Positions 1 through 13,794 of a stretch of DNA of 64,000 nucleotides are shown here, one piece after another. Under the pieces are notes generated by a model. It ran no database searches. It saw nothing but the letters and a program-made list of their open reading frames with translations, and had not been told where the DNA came from. The position numbers and the translations under genes were made by a program. Numbering within the stretch: the stretch's first letter is position 1; every line of letters begins with the position of its first letter. The DNA lies in the NCBI GenBank assembly GCA_037179385.1, contig CM074184.1:17998001-18062000 (forward strand), written 5' to 3'. Origin of the DNA: Holothuria scabra (taxonomy: Eukaryota > Echinodermata > Holothuroidea > Aspidochirotida > Holothuriidae).

Positions 1-1177
1 CACTTAAACATCCACCCGACGTCTTGCTTTAGAAGTTTAGGTAATTCATGGAATTGTGTGGCAGAGCGAGGGATGCCCAAATCGAGCCTATAAAGGTGTT
101 TCCTTGTTTTGGTGCAGTAAATTAACGCATCCAACACAAGCATAAATTTGAATCGCCAACCCGAACGAAAATAGGGACTCGGCCCTACTTTACAGCAGCT
201 TAAAATGCAAACTTGTACACCAAAAGACCAAAAAGGCAATTTAACAAAGTCCACTGCATAGAACCACACTTATGATTCCTCCTTACTGTTGGTTATGGTT
301 GAATAAAGGAAAGAAGAATGTCTCAATATATTCATGAAAACTCAAATTTTGGAACACGTATTGTAGGTCCGGGATTGGTTTGTGAATTCCGATGGTATGG
401 AGGATTTCCGCATGTGAATATCTACCAAAACGAAGTAACAGAACTCGCTTATTGAGAGTTGTTCGTCCATTCAAATTGGTTGTGATACAGTAATGCATGA
501 TAATAGAAGAGACTTTGGAAAGGTATGCCATGTGTTTTCAAACTTGGACACTTGAAATCGTCGAATCACATGTGTTGTGTTGATATGTAAAAACAGGGCC
601 TATACGAAATAGCATTTCAGTGTAATTTTCGCCAGACTCCTGGTTTTCTTTTTATTAGCAGAAAAAGACCGCGAATTTGTTACCTAAAGTGAACTTGAAG
701 CAAGTAAGTGTGATGTTATAGTAACGTTTGAAGATAGTACAGCTTAATTCATTGATCACCCGTCTCTCCCTAAACCTAACACCAAATCCTAAATCCTAAC
801 CTTTACAACGGCTCATTGAGTGCGATAAATTTTTCCAAACCTGTTAAGTTTTCTTCACATACCAAATGGTCAAATTATTAATCTCCATACCCTTCACACA
901 AGTAACTGTTTGTCAATTTTAAGGCAATAGCATCTTGGTTTTAGTCCGGGACTTTGCTACCCACTTCCTCCCTTCTTGTCTACGTGCTCGTGTTCGTGAT
1001 GTGACCGGTAGAGCAGGAATATTGCAGGAGCAGGAATATTGGCTATATATATACGTACCCATGGAGGTATTACTTCCATGCTACTGTATACCGTACCGAA
1101 AGTTGCGATCAGCTTCGCAAATTCGTAGGTGAATTTTAAGAATTTTAATGTACACTCTAAAAATCATCTAGTCAAAT

Positions 1178-1319
1178 GGGACACAAAACGGAATCTTGCC
1201 AAGCGTTTGAAAAGATTCGTTCCAAAATTGACTTAAAATGGTTCAAAAACGAAGCTAGTATTGGTTTCATTATGAGTCGAATCTAGTGTAAGATTTGACA
1301 AGATTCCGGTTCGTGCCCC
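1178..1319. mobile_element. Small inverted-repeat element
   Basis: 142 bp. 1178-1202 and 1295-1319 are inverted copies at about 21 of 25 positions (GGGACACAAAACGGAATC / GATTCCGGTTCGTGCCCC). Confidence 0.55.
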
Positions 1320-2005
1320 AAGTGGTAACTTAAAACACTTTCCGATATATCACGAAAACTGACAATTTCAGGAGAATGCATGGTGTCTTCTTTGAAAGCA
1401 AACTTAAACCGCTGAGACTACCTATCACAATCAGATTACACGGTGGCCGGGATCTTGCAAGGATTCCAGTCAAAGGGGTAAGAATGGCCTGTAAAGTCGC
1501 CCTTAAGTTTAAGCTGGTAACACCACTCCGAGTCTCGGCACGATACACTGTAAGTAATGACTGCTCACAGTCAAACTTTCCATATCGTTTTTCTCACCTG
1601 TAAGCCACATCCCCAATGAATATGGGATAAAAATTTTAAACGTTAAATTTTATTCAAACATTTTAAATTTTCATTCTTATGCTTTCACAAACTAGTACGA
1701 AGGTGACCATTGAAATGGTTGTTTTGAAGAGGCTAGATTCAAGATGTTATGAAAAGAAGGATTAACGTTATGTAAATCTGCTAGAGTCAAAGTCAAGGAA
1801 TATTACAGAGAACAAAATTCCAAGATTACTCGTTTAATTTACGTTTTTGGTTAGTATACACCGCTGAGAACCATTAATTTATGTTACTTACATAAGAGAC
1901 CTTTTCGAAATAACCAACATTATCATGCAACATCAGATGACCTGGGCGTTTATCATGAGAATGGCCACTTAAAGAAAGACAAAATCATAACTGCTCTTCG
2001 TAAGG

Positions 2006-2416
2006 TTACTCTAAAACCAGTATCACATTGTCGTAGGAAGGGAGTTTTGAGTGGAGGGAGAGGCTAGAAAGTGATCGCCATCCTGGCGGAGGGGCATAGA
2101 TGGAGGAAATGTCCCCATTCTCTTTGGAAAATTTGAGCACATTCAAGGCCGTCAGATGAGATTTGGTGGAGTAAAGCAACTTATTTGAGGTTTGTTTTAT
2201 ATCACAAAATGTTAGAGCACCATGTATTGAGTTCATCAATGTGGGGGGGTCATGAGTGATTTTTATGTAGATGGATTGATGTCGGCCCTCAAAACTGACT
2301 TTTTCATACAATAGCGCCTCAAGAGTTGTTGACTCCCACTTGGGTGTTTCCTTAGTACAAGGCCCGGTCAATGGTGCAGCAATAGGTTCACCACAAACAC
2401 AGGCGTATGGGAGCAT
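2006..2416 (-). other. Unassigned 136-codon open frame
   Basis: Longest open frame outside the two recognised genes. The translated sequence has no domain I know, no signal peptide and no clear splice context. It may be a repeat-derived frame or chance. Confidence 0.2.
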
Positions 2417-2463
2417 TTCAGTTTCACTTTAAAATCAAAAGAGTGAACTTAGTCGCTCTTTGA

Positions 2464-2600
2464 TCGAGTGAAAAGTGTAAATTCACTCGATTAGAGTGAT
2501 AATTCACTCCATTAGAGTGATAATTCACTCCAAGAGAAGTGAAGTTCCATCCAAAAAGAGTGAAGTTCACTCCAAAAAGAGTGAAATTCCCTTAAAACTA
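2464..2600. repeat. Minisatellite of ~20 bp units
   Basis: Six or so units built on TTCACTCCATTAGAGTGATAA changing to TTCACTCCAAAAAGAGTGAAG. Each unit is itself partly palindromic (CACTC..GAGTG). Confidence 0.8.
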
Positions 2601-2699
2601 GCGAAATTAATTTGGCAACTGGAAACGTCCTGGCTTTCCCGAATATTTTACAATTTCAGACCGCTTTTGCAAGACAACAGTATGAAGTGAACTGACCGT

Positions 2700-2945
2700 G
2701 AATGTTTTTTCACATGCTACCCCAATGTGTCGCAAATCTTTGTTATCAATTTTTTCCATGAAAATTTCACTTTATATATACCTAGCGGTTCCTATTTTTC
2801 GGGCACGGAAAAGTATTAAAATAATCGGCCATTTTGGGCATTAATTTATCTAGCACAAGATTTCAAAACAATCTGAAAAATAATAGCATCTTTTATGCGA
2901 CAGCCCCCCCCCCCCCAAATGTGTCGCGATTTTATCTCTGTAGCT
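2700..2945 (+). repeat. Dispersed repeat E, copy 1
   Basis: Matches the reverse complement of 10525-10775: shared blocks CCATGAAAATTTCACTTT, AATCGGCCATTT, GCACAAGATTT and CCCAAATGTG. Non-coding. Confidence 0.65.
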
Positions 2946-2949
2946 GATT

Positions 2950-5900
2950 TTTCGTAAATATGTCACCCCGAAAATGATATAGCCTTTTTCAGGCAAATGT
3001 TTAAAAAACTTCGGTAGATATTTCGGGGATTTTATTGTGAAAAACTGTGAAGTAAAACGCACAAAACGATGTAGCAAAGTTTTGGAATCTTGGTTTTTCA
3101 TGAAAATCTTACCGCAACTGTGACTTTTCTTTGGTTGGGGGGGGGGGGGATACCGGTATCATTTTAAGACTTTGCGCACGCTTATGAATTTTCTTAAAAA
3201 AAAAAAAAAAAAAAAACATGCCACCATTTAAAACTCAAGCGGCAGTCCTAATTTTTTTAACTTCCTGACCGAATTTTAGATTTTGTGATTTAGGCAGACT
3301 TCCCTCTCCCTATACCCGCTTCGTACGCCTATGGAAACAATTACCCCTTCCATTAACCGGAACGTTATCTCTTAGCAGAATATTATTGCCATTCCTCTCC
3401 ATCCTCACTGGAAAAACATAATTTACAGATTTCCTGTCATCATCTTAAACGATATTAACATAATCACATAGCCTACCTTACTGTAGACCTACATACGAAC
3501 TTGCACTGCGCAACGTGAATTCTGATCAATATTGATATTGCCTAGCCTACATGCGTACAGCCGTGGCTGCAGATGAGCTCCCTATGAAAATAAATGTAAT
3601 AATGGGCAATCCGTCTACATCATGCACCGTGTTTATAATTCACCTGATAAAACCATCAACGTTACATGTGTTGTTTTTCAGTGCGCTCTTAATTTCGATA
3701 TTAAGAGCTTTTTACCCATTAGGCCTGCACCGTTGCACATGAAAGACTGATTTACACAGTGGCTCCAGACATTCTGTACATGGTTTTTGTACAGTAGGCC
3801 TAGGTGATTTCAATCCGATATATGACATGTATTTTGGAAATCTGTGTAAAGTCTTTGTCCTATAATCACACGAAAGTCTTTGCTTGTACACACATGATGC
3901 AGGCTTGCGTTTTTACACCATCACTTTTCTAAATTTGACAGGAAGGTTTAATGATATTCGTATTTTTCAAGATCAATTAGCCTCGCATACTAAGTGGGCT
4001 GGCGAATTCCTACAGTAAAGTACAGTACATAGGCTAAATCATTATTATTTTTTGTGTCAAAGTCTTGCAAAATACCGGGTAAACTGACGTAGCGATTTAC
4101 GGCCTGGAAGAATTTTAACGCATCAAAAGTAAAAACAAATTACAAACTGATTACCATCATCATCATTTCCGGCTGCCAACGCTGTAATTGCATGTTGTCC
4201 AGATACAAGCTACATATTCTGTCCCGATCATGTAATTATTCGATGCGATGGGATCCGTCCATCTTACGGTCGCTTTACTACAGTAAATTTTGTCAGCAGG
4301 ATTTTTAAACAGTGCAGTTCTGCTGTAGGCCTATATACCAGCATTAAAAGAATCCACGCTTCTGTAAATAACACAGCACACACGATTTTCGCTGTAATCA
4401 CAAAAGATGGGCTGCATGCAAGAGCGACTAAAATGAATAAGACACAAGACTACGTAAACCGTGGGAGTATAGTACGACACGCTGAACGTAATACCCCCCT
4501 CTTAAAAATGGTGATTGACCAGCAATTACTTAGCATTTTCGCGGGGAGATTTAAATGCTGTCCACCGTATGTACGAATGACTAGGCTACTTCACACTCAG
4601 TGATCTCTAGCTTGGGAAACATGCAACACAAGTCGGTAGCAAGAAGAAGTAAAGGTTGTTAAAATGGGAAGAATTTCACAGAAGGGAAGACTACCCCTCC
4701 CGGCCTCCAAAATAGCTACCGCTCTCCAAAAAATGTAGCTTCCATTTCTAGTTCATTGCTTCACCACACATATACAAGTCATAACTGGAACAAGACGAAC
4801 GTCTAGACGAGTTGCGGTGCCGACAAACCAAGTCGTCTTGTACTTTAAAGGTGATTTTATATTTTAGGGGGGCAAAAATGCCGTTCCAAAATACTTGTAT
4901 TATGTTTTGCCCAATAGCAGCTAAGTTTAGTTCCACACTTGTAATCCAGGAACATTGTCCATTCACTTTAGAAATGTGGTTGAGGTGGAACGTGGAACAC
5001 ACCAAAGAAATACTCGATTGCGGTTATAATGAGGTTTGCTCATTTGGAACTCATAGTTGACAGTAAATCAGGAAAAGATGATACAGCAGTTGATTTAGAA
5101 CTGTAGAAAGAGCAAAACGTCACATCAGATAACATTTCAAACGTCCTTTACAAGCTGTTGCTCGTGCATTCAGTATAAGGTATCCCTAATGTCCCGGCTC
5201 CTTAGTAACTGCTTGTACAGCATGATGGTTTCTGATAAAATGGTAAAGCGCCAAAGGCTCAAGACAGACCATTCGACCAAACAGGCGTTAGTCAAAATTG
5301 TATTTTAAGTAGTGCAGTTAATAAGGAAAAACATGCCATATGTTTAGCTATTTAGTGAATATAGGTAGAGTATACTGGTATGACGTAATGTTGGAAACGA
5401 TAATGAGTCTGTATGACAGTAACGTTGTAGTTACTTGGTTGAAGATGGATTTATGTTAATGAACAAAGGGGAAAAAAATTCCAATGTTGAACATAAAGAA
5501 TTCCTTATGATTAATGGTTTTTAAAAAGTTGTGTACGCCCCGCACCAAGTTTACTCTCAGCTTACACAAAACTATAAGACAACTACTCTTACATCACTAA
5601 AATTTATTTCTGCCGCCTCTCCCCCTTGCTCGTACATTAACGTAACATCTCATGCCCAGTTCCAGAGAATACGTTAGGATTTGCCCACAAAAAATCAAAC
5701 GCAAAAATCGTGTCATAAATATTTCTTTTGCTTGTTTTACGGAAAATATTGAAGATCTCAGTTTCACTGAAAAGATCCGACTAAAATTTCGATTTCTATA
5801 AAGATAAATATAAAAATTCTAGTTGTTTAAGAAAAATTTAGGTTTTCTAATAAAACATTGTTGTAGTAACATCATATAATAACAAGTTAACAAGAATCAA

Positions 5901-8900
5901 AAGAATTTGTCGATATCTCATATTTACCATAATCTTTACGAATGATGAAATAAAATAAAAAAAAATATATAAAACAGCAAAGTAAAAATTCCTTTGTCAG
6001 CGTTACTTACACCTACATTCTCTCAACATAAATGTTAATATGATGATATTTCACTCTGGCCTTAGGCCTATTGTCACTGTTTCACCAATTTATATTAATC
6101 CCGTACACATACGTCACTACTAACCATTCGCCAGTAACTTCTAAGTTCAGTAAAGTATATAGACACTTGAACGACGTTGACCTCCACAAATCAGAGAACC
6201 GAGTCAATCACTCACAAGTCACAAAAGATAAATTGCAACATCTATACGTCCCTTCGTGAAACCCGAATACCAAAATATCGATGTCCCTAGTTTATAACTA
6301 TTAGCGGCGATTCGTCTGTCACCACATCATTAAACAGTCTCGCTTCTTCCTACACTCTATATCAAGAACTTCTTGTCGCCTTCTGACGGTGACTTCTTAC
6401 TACGGAAGAAAACTGTTGCCATTGCACTATATAAAAATTGTTTAATAATTTCCATGTATTTCTTTTTCTAATAAAAATAATTATATAGCAAGTTTATGTA
6501 TGGCCACGACTCGCAACTGATCAACCGATAACCTAAAATATGTAAAAGCAATAAGAAAGCCAAGTCTATGAATAAGACTGCACTGTCTAGTAAAAAACTC
6601 CGTAAAAGACAAATTTCATCATTCCAACCACCCATATGCAATAGCTCAACAAATCACTTTCAAAGAAAAAACGGACTTTATGAAAAATAAACGTTTCGCT
6701 GATAACACCACAGCCAGTGACATAAGAAATAAGAGCATAACTAGCTTATAAATAAGTGCCTTGCTACTTTACCATTTACGAAATGAACCACCTGGCTAAA
6801 AATTTATAATTGCGAAATTTCTTGTACCTGTTCAAAACTTCGTTGTGTAAGCCAACAATCTAAACCCTCTACAAACGGTCCAAATTTAATGTTTACGTTC
6901 GTTTAACATAAATATAAAAAAATGATAAGGCAATCATTTTTAATTGTTTTACAGTGACGTAAATCCCGGAGAAGGCAAGGGATGTCTTTGCTTCAGTCCT
7001 CAAGTAAAAAAAGAAAAGCCAAACTGTCATATGGCCCCCCAAAATTTTAAATAACCATTTCAAAATCAAGACATTTTTGACAAGAGATGAACTATCCATG
7101 GCCTTTAAAAAGACCAAATCAGTTGGTTTTCAAGGGCTTCGCCCCCAACAGAAGACCCAAAGTAGTCCCTGAATGATTGTTCAAAACCTTCATTCATGCA
7201 GACCTCTTCCCAATATCTCAAACACATCACCGCCCAGCGTAATAAAAAATGGTTGCTCTCATCACATACAAATATAAAACGAGATATGAATGAACATGAT
7301 AAAACCCTACCGTGACTACTCTTTACATTAAACTATGTGTTCATGTTAACACTTCTTCATCTTATGATGTGCTCTTCTCCCTAAGTGTATAAATATCCCC
7401 AAGAACGTTGCCTCCTGAATTTGGTTTTTGGAGCATTCTTCTTCAGTGGAACTTCTGAGCAATGGCAGCTCGTGGTGTAAATATGCGGTGGAGGGGTACA
7501 TAATGAACTTACAATGACTTGTCCTAAATAAAGATGATTATCTTTTACCCCTGAAACCGATAATGCCAAACACCGAAAAAAACAATTACCACCCACAACA
7601 ACGAAAAAATAAAATGTACATGTAGATCTTTCGGAACGTATAAATAATACATCACCATCGTCATGTTCCCTATTCTTTCCCCATCATCACACCTCTGACT
7701 CTTTTCATATCCACAAGAGCCTTTTTTTTTGTTTGTTCCCAACTCTGACATCATCATTTTTCTCCCCTTCATAACTTTTATCTTGAAATTCACCCCCATA
7801 CTTTCTTTTTCGCTGTTGCCAACCTTTCCTTTCTACAAAAAAAATCTTTGAACGGCCCTTCTTGGGCATTGTTATATTCTCCACATAATTTTAAACTTTA
7901 ATATAAAAAATTTACCATGACCAGACACCTTGATATAACACAAATATTAATACTCGCCAACTCATACAAATAATATTTACCTACCAATAACAATGTTTCC
8001 CTCCGACAGAAACTTACTTTATGAAAAAAACAGTGAACAAAACTCCTCTAAACTATCAAACTTTTTACTCCACAGCAACCCTGACCATGTCACTTGAAAA
8101 GAATAAATCTCTACAAAGAAATCCTCATATAAATACTCTAAATTCACTAAACACCTCGATGAATTAAAAAAAAACAACCAAAATGACGGCGCTGTGTCAA
8201 ATTAAACAACATATTATTCCCCAGAGTACAAACGGACCTGGTTTTTCCGCAAGATTGTTACTAAAAATAGAACACGTTTGCAAATTTTACTTGAAAAAAA
8301 CCCCAATTTTACACTCTCACGAAAGTCATATTTCCACCAAACTTAAAAAACACGAAAGAGAAGTACCATCCCTACAAATTGCACTAAACCGTATTTCGAT
8401 ACCACAAAGCATCTAGAAGGAGATAGAAATAAAGTGCCGGAAATTCAGACATTGACTTCGCGATAGTAACTGCATTAGTTGCGGTTGCCTGCAAGGCATG
8501 CACCGCAACTAAAAATGTGTCTTCCCTCCAGCTTGGCGCCAGGATTTGCCCGACGAAGGGCCACTCTCCGAACGGGGGAGGGGCAGGGTGGGTAGCAACC
8601 CAAGCCACGACAGCCAGGATGCCGTCGATGAGTTGGTGAGGGAGGTTTGAAGAAAACCTGTGCACTATACCTGCCATTGCGAGCCATATACGACATCAAA
8701 TTTGTATATGCTAGAGGAAGATATTTCCGCACTGATTCAACCGTGGAAAAGGGGGCAAAAATTTTTGGGGTTAGCCTACACTAAAAAGAATCTGTACTTA
8801 TTTAAATCTTATATAGGTCAATAAATTGTCCCGGCATTTGGGCCCTATCGGACACAAATTATATTGTAATTTCTTCTTCGAGTCCGTACCGCACGACTGA

Positions 8901-10310
8901 CACAAGAGATAATTAACTAAGTTTAGCCAAATGAGATGAAATTCCCGACATGAACATTAATCAATTTATTCTACTCATTAATTTACATGAAAAGATGGGA
9001 AGGGTTTGTACTTTATTAGCTCTAGGTAACGGAACTGAGGAAGACTCCTCAAAGCGTACCGAAAATTTTGGGTTTTATCGCAGAAATAACTCTTGTGAAA
9101 GCCAAAGTAACTAAACCGACCATGAGAAGGCGACAGGTTATCCCCGACAGGGGGCGGGCCATGCCAGCGACCGCAAGTTCCGACATCCCCTATGTCGAGG
9201 GGGTGGTATGAAGGAGCCTAACTCTCCCATGTCATTGCAGCCTTAGGCACATTTTGCACAATGTTACTTATTATTTCAAAAGCCGAGTTAGTGTTCTTTT
9301 GAATCTGAATCGTGAAATTGCAAAGCGCGCCAAATTTTTTGGTGGGCTCACAAAAATAACATAAAAGAAAAAAATAGAAACTGTAGGGGTTGTAGACCGT
9401 ATCGGGGATAACATACATTATGTCGAAACCACCTGGAATACCCGATAAAATAGCCAAACTATGCTCCGTGAGTGGCTCACCATCTGACCTATCGCATGAC
9501 ACACACAAGAGAACAGCAACTAGGCTTTGTGATATGGAATAAAATTTACGACCTCTGCATAACCTGTGTACTCTGCCTACCAGTTACTTGGTAAGGTTGA
9601 GAGGACTTACACTTTCTAGACATGTGGATTGGAAGTATTGAAAAAACTGAATCTACAGCGCGCGTAGCGCGCCGAAAATTCGGGGTTTTTATTAGGGAAA
9701 TTGTCCCTTGAGAGCAGAAAACAGGTAAACCATCGGGGAGACTAGTCGCCGTCGGAGACTGCATACTTTATCGTAACGTCTAAGAGCCTCCTCCTCCGAA
9801 AAACTGTAAAAAATGCCCCCGATACCCTCCCTCCTCTTGCCGTTTATTTTTTTTTATTTTTTGGGCTCCCCTTCATTTTTTCAACATCGCCCATCGCGTC
9901 CCCAAAATTTCTGTGGGGGGGGGGGGCACTCTGCCCCCTGCCCCCCCCCCCCCGCTGGCTACGCTAGTGCCCTCCCCCATTTCTGCAAAATCTAACATTC
10001 GGGCAGGAATTTGGAAAAGTTGGAAAATCTCTTGACTTTCAAGTAGCAATGGTTTTTAGGAAACTCCTAGGCATGCCCGAATTTTTAAAAGGAATTTAGC
10101 CCGAGGGAAGGTAAGAAACTTCATAGTTGCAGTTAAGTTTTTATACAAAAGAGTGGATTCCAAAGATTCGCTATACATTCGGGCAGCGCAAAAAAGTACT
10201 CGTGAATTTTACTACACAGTCCTGAAGTCCTGAAGACTTGCTTAAAATGGTTGGATATCCAAATGCTTTCAAGCATTTGCCATAAAAAGTAAGAAGGTAT
10301 CATAGTTTTG
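2950..10310. other. AT-rich stretch with no supported gene
   Basis: No ORF here resembles a protein I know. Contains homopolymer tracts (G 3139-3150, A 3197-3216, G 9913-9926, C 9942-9953), a CTGGCTACGCTAGTG transposon-like end at 9954-9968 and fragments of the AGCG..GAAAATTT repeat (9050, 9660). Confidence 0.5.
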
Positions 10311-10314
10311 TAAT

Positions 10315-10460
10315 CGAGTCACTAGATTAGTGACTCGAGTCACCAGTTTTCAAACTTTTAAGGGACTCGAGTCACAGTACTATTTCAATGGGAAAATTAC
10401 TCCTGAATTTTATCGAGTCACGATCATTTTGAGAGGGAGTGACTCGAGTCGTGACTTGTT
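10315..10460. repeat. Cluster of GTGACTCGAGTCAC palindromes
   Basis: Five occurrences of TCGAGTCAC or its palindromic extension GTGACTCGAGTCAC within 150 bp, in both orientations, separated by unrelated AT-rich sequence. Confidence 0.7.
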
Positions 10461-10524
10461 ACAACACTGAGTTACATACATCATTGTACTGAAAATTAAA
10501 GAGGTAAAAAAAAACCGTCAGTGA

Positions 10525-10775
10525 TCACACATTTGGGAAGCCTGTCGCTTAAAGAAAAATCATTCTTCAGCCTGTTTTTAAATCTTGTGCAACATAATTT
10601 CGTAAATGGCCGATTTTTTTAACACTTTCAAATCTTTGCTCAAAAACCAAAAAAAAAAAAAAAAAACCAATATACTTTCAAAGTGAAATTTTCATGGAAA
10701 ATAAAAATTATAAGAAAGATTTGTGATACCTTCGGGTGGAGTGCGAAAAATTCCACATCAGCCCCACTTCGTACA
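10525..10775 (-). repeat. Dispersed repeat E, copy 2
   Basis: Inverted copy of 2700-2945. Carries an A tract (10649-10667) where copy 1 has TATATATA. Confidence 0.65.
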
Positions 10776-11319
10776 AGTCTTTCAAAAACTTTGCCCGAAA
10801 ATATCCGGGTGAAGGTTGAAATGCTGGGACGTTTTCGTTTTCCAATTAATTAGCCGGACAGACGGGATATTAATGTTCAGGTGCAGTGCCCAATAGTTTG
10901 CCATCTAACCTGCCCCTAGAGCCGAAGTCGGAGAATGCTTGTGAAATTAGGGTGTAAAATACAGTGTGAGAATGTCTTTTAAACCCACCTCAGAGCCTTA
11001 CAGTTTTTTAGAGGTGCTACGGTCTAAAAGAAGTAAAATCATTCGTTTGGAATTCGGAAAATCACATAGACAATTTCATCTGATCAATATTAATTGAATT
11101 TATCCAACATGCCAACAGTCGTAATAGAGTAAAAAAAAAAAACATTAGCATATTTTTAATTTCGTTGTTAAGTTTTTCCGTCGAAAAACAGGACTATCTT
11201 AACCAATGAAAGTGACAAAAACTTTATCTGGTGCTATTTTCTAACCAAGTTTCCGATCACCCAACAATTCCTGATTTTTTCTATTATACAAAGAATAGAA
11301 AACTCGAAATATCAAATGC

Positions 11320-11560
11320 AGTTCTCTCACCCCAAACAGTACCAATTCTCCCAACCTTCTTACTTAAGCCCCTCCCATAATTTTCTGAAATTCATGCTCA
11401 TCCAGATAAAATTTCAGTTTATTGCTTCAAGGTGAGTAAAGAAAAACTAAATTTATATAATCAAAACACTCTCAGTACCGTTTATGCTGTGAAATATAAG
11501 TTTTGGTGCTCTGCATTGTTTAAATTAGCTTGTCAATTGTTTGAATTAGCGACATTTGCA
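11320..11560. mobile_element. MITE family B, copy 1 (partial)
   Basis: Begins with the family end CTCTCACCCCAAACAGTACC and shares the conserved TTACTTAAGCCCCTCCCATA and CAAAACACTCTCAGTAC blocks. The far end is lost. Confidence 0.7.
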
Positions 11561-11564
11561 ACTG

Positions 11565-13240
11565 AGGATGTCACCATGACGGTCGATTTTATTCGAAGTA
11601 AAAAAAATAATATAATCGAAATATATACGTTACCTGGCAACTTTAGTAATGAAAATTCATGGCCGTCACCGGGGGGGGGGGGGGGGCGGAGGGAGCGAAC
11701 CAGACTCTCCCGCCCAAAAAATGGGGGAGGGCGTCGCCACCGGGTGTGGAGTGTCGCCTGGTGTGGAGATTTTTTTTAAATGCGGTCGGAATTGTGTATG
11801 GAGCGGCCAAACGGCAATCTTTTCTACGAAGTTTCAGCTCGTCGTCGATCTCGCGAGGATCTTCGAGAGGTCTATCACTATTCGCGTCTGTAATCCATGA
11901 CTGCATTTCCTGCAGTTATTTCCGCTCAACCTTCCTCCCAGGCGAGGCTTCTAGTCAGTGACGGGGCTGGGGATTTCGGTCAGAGGGGGAGAAAATGGTC
12001 TGCAGGGGCGCTTCGAAGGAGTAAATACCCCGAACCTCAGCACAATCGAAGCCACAGCTTTTCAGACTTTCCATTTGATTTGATGCACATGGTAGAAGAC
12101 TACTTTGCCATTTCTCTTCAGCAAGTTTTTTTTCTTTTAAAACATGTTTAAATTTACTATCCATGAGACCTCGCAGAAGAAAATTCGGGGGGGGGGGGGG
12201 AGGGTTTTACAATTCTTTTAGGGGAAAAGCTCCGCGCCACTGTGAGTTGGCGCGGAGCGCAAGAAAATTTTGACGCAAGATGCTTCTCAGATAGCTGGAA
12301 ATGCATTTCTAAAGCCTAAGCCTATTTACCCCATATAAATAAGGAAAGCACCGAGTGAACTGTTAATGTGTTAATTTTTCTTCGTCTTTTTCTTTGTTTT
12401 CTTCGGTTTTTCAGTTTTTTTTTATTTTCCAGGGGAGGGCAAGTTCCCCACCTGCCCCTACCTGCGGACGCCCATGTTTCTATCCCTCTCTTTCAAATTC
12501 TAGTATGAAGGTGGTAATTATATTTCATGTTAATATAATGATTACAATTATCAATCACCTTCCCAGATTCAGTTAATCCTACGCCTGAATTTCCTCTCTT
12601 GGTATGCACCAGATTGCGCCATTTAAAGTTTAAAAATTGCAAGGCTCCCTACCACAGGAGGGATGCCCTTCCATGCCTACCCTCCCTTCTGCTACTTCGT
12701 GGTCTCGTTCAAAACAATTTCCTCTCTCACATGCTCGAATTTCAAAACGTATCCCCCCCCCCTGAAAAAAGCTGGTGACCCCCCTGCTTGAAGTGAATTA
12801 AAAACACTGTCTATATCTGTTATATATACAAAACGAGTCACTTAATTGAAACAAGAGCAAAGAAGAAAGAAAGAAACTCAAATACAAAGAATAATATTCA
12901 AGAAGGCCTCGTGTTTTATTTCTAGTACTGTTAATTTTGCTTTTATTAAAATTTTGATGTATCTTAAATTATTAACCGAATTTGTACAAACAGGTCAGAG
13001 ACGAAAGCGTTCAACACGCCTTACTACAGACTCCTCTGTATGAATTACATTATTACTGATGTGCTGTAAAATCTTAGGCACCTTGTAATCCCCTTTGTCA
13101 GTGGTTCTTTTTTGCCGGGGTCACTGGACGAGAAGGATAGGATGAGAAGATAAGACAGAATTCGACTTTTCAAAAAAAAAGAAAAGAAAAAAGTTCATAC
13201 ACTCTAAAAACGTCTGGTGAAATTTCAACACGTCCGTGTT
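11565..13240. other. Repeat debris with G/C tracts
   Basis: G tracts at 11671-11686 and 12188-12201, and an 11 bp stem GCTCCGCGCCA / TGGCGCGGAGC (12230-12257). The latter matches the internal repeat of the hAT element at 55148. No gene. Confidence 0.5.
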
Positions 13241-13242
13241 AC

Positions 13243-13413
13243 TATAGCACCTACGCAATCCTGGTTATTTTTACCAGGAAATCATGGTCACATTAACCAT
13301 TTCACAGGTGAATTTTACCAAATAACTGGCTATTTTTCTAGTTTTAAACCAGTTTCTTCGTCAATTTGAATCAAATTCCTGGTTAAATTAACCAGGATTG
13401 TGTGGGTGCTATA
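13243..13413. mobile_element. Small inverted-repeat element
   Basis: 171 bp. The ends TATAGCACCTACGCAATCCT and AGGATTGTGTGGGTGCTATA match over about 25 bp with three differences. The interior contains further ACCAGG/CCTGGT self-complementary pieces. Confidence 0.65.
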
Positions 13414-13794
13414 CTGTCATGGAATCCGGTGTAATTTCATCACATAACTTTGGATTGAACCAGAAGAAATATGAACCCGACCCTGAGACATATTTTTTGC
13501 TTTGTCGATGAGAAGGGCAAGGGATGAAAATTGATTGATGAAGGGACCATGGGCACAAATGTGTTACCGTAATTCCTTGGTTTCTGAGCGAGGAATTCAC
13601 AGATAAAATACCACTCCAGACAGTTCCAAATTTCCCACCTTTCTTACTTCGATCTCCGCCCACAGCTGTCACAAAGTTTATATCCTTATCTAGACAATTA
13701 TGCTGCCGTAAAGGGCAATTTCATGGTACGTCACGCGATTGAGTTTGCCCGGCATTATAAAGGGCCAAACGCGCACGCGGTTAGCGCATTTACA

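Noticed and set aside
8384..8732. Two overlapping minus-strand frames in a GC-richer patch
   Set aside because: No domain recognised, and overlapping frames of similar length argue for chance or repeat origin.
11643..11961. Several overlapping Gly- or Pro-rich frames
   Set aside because: Created by the G tract at 11671-11686 read in different frames.
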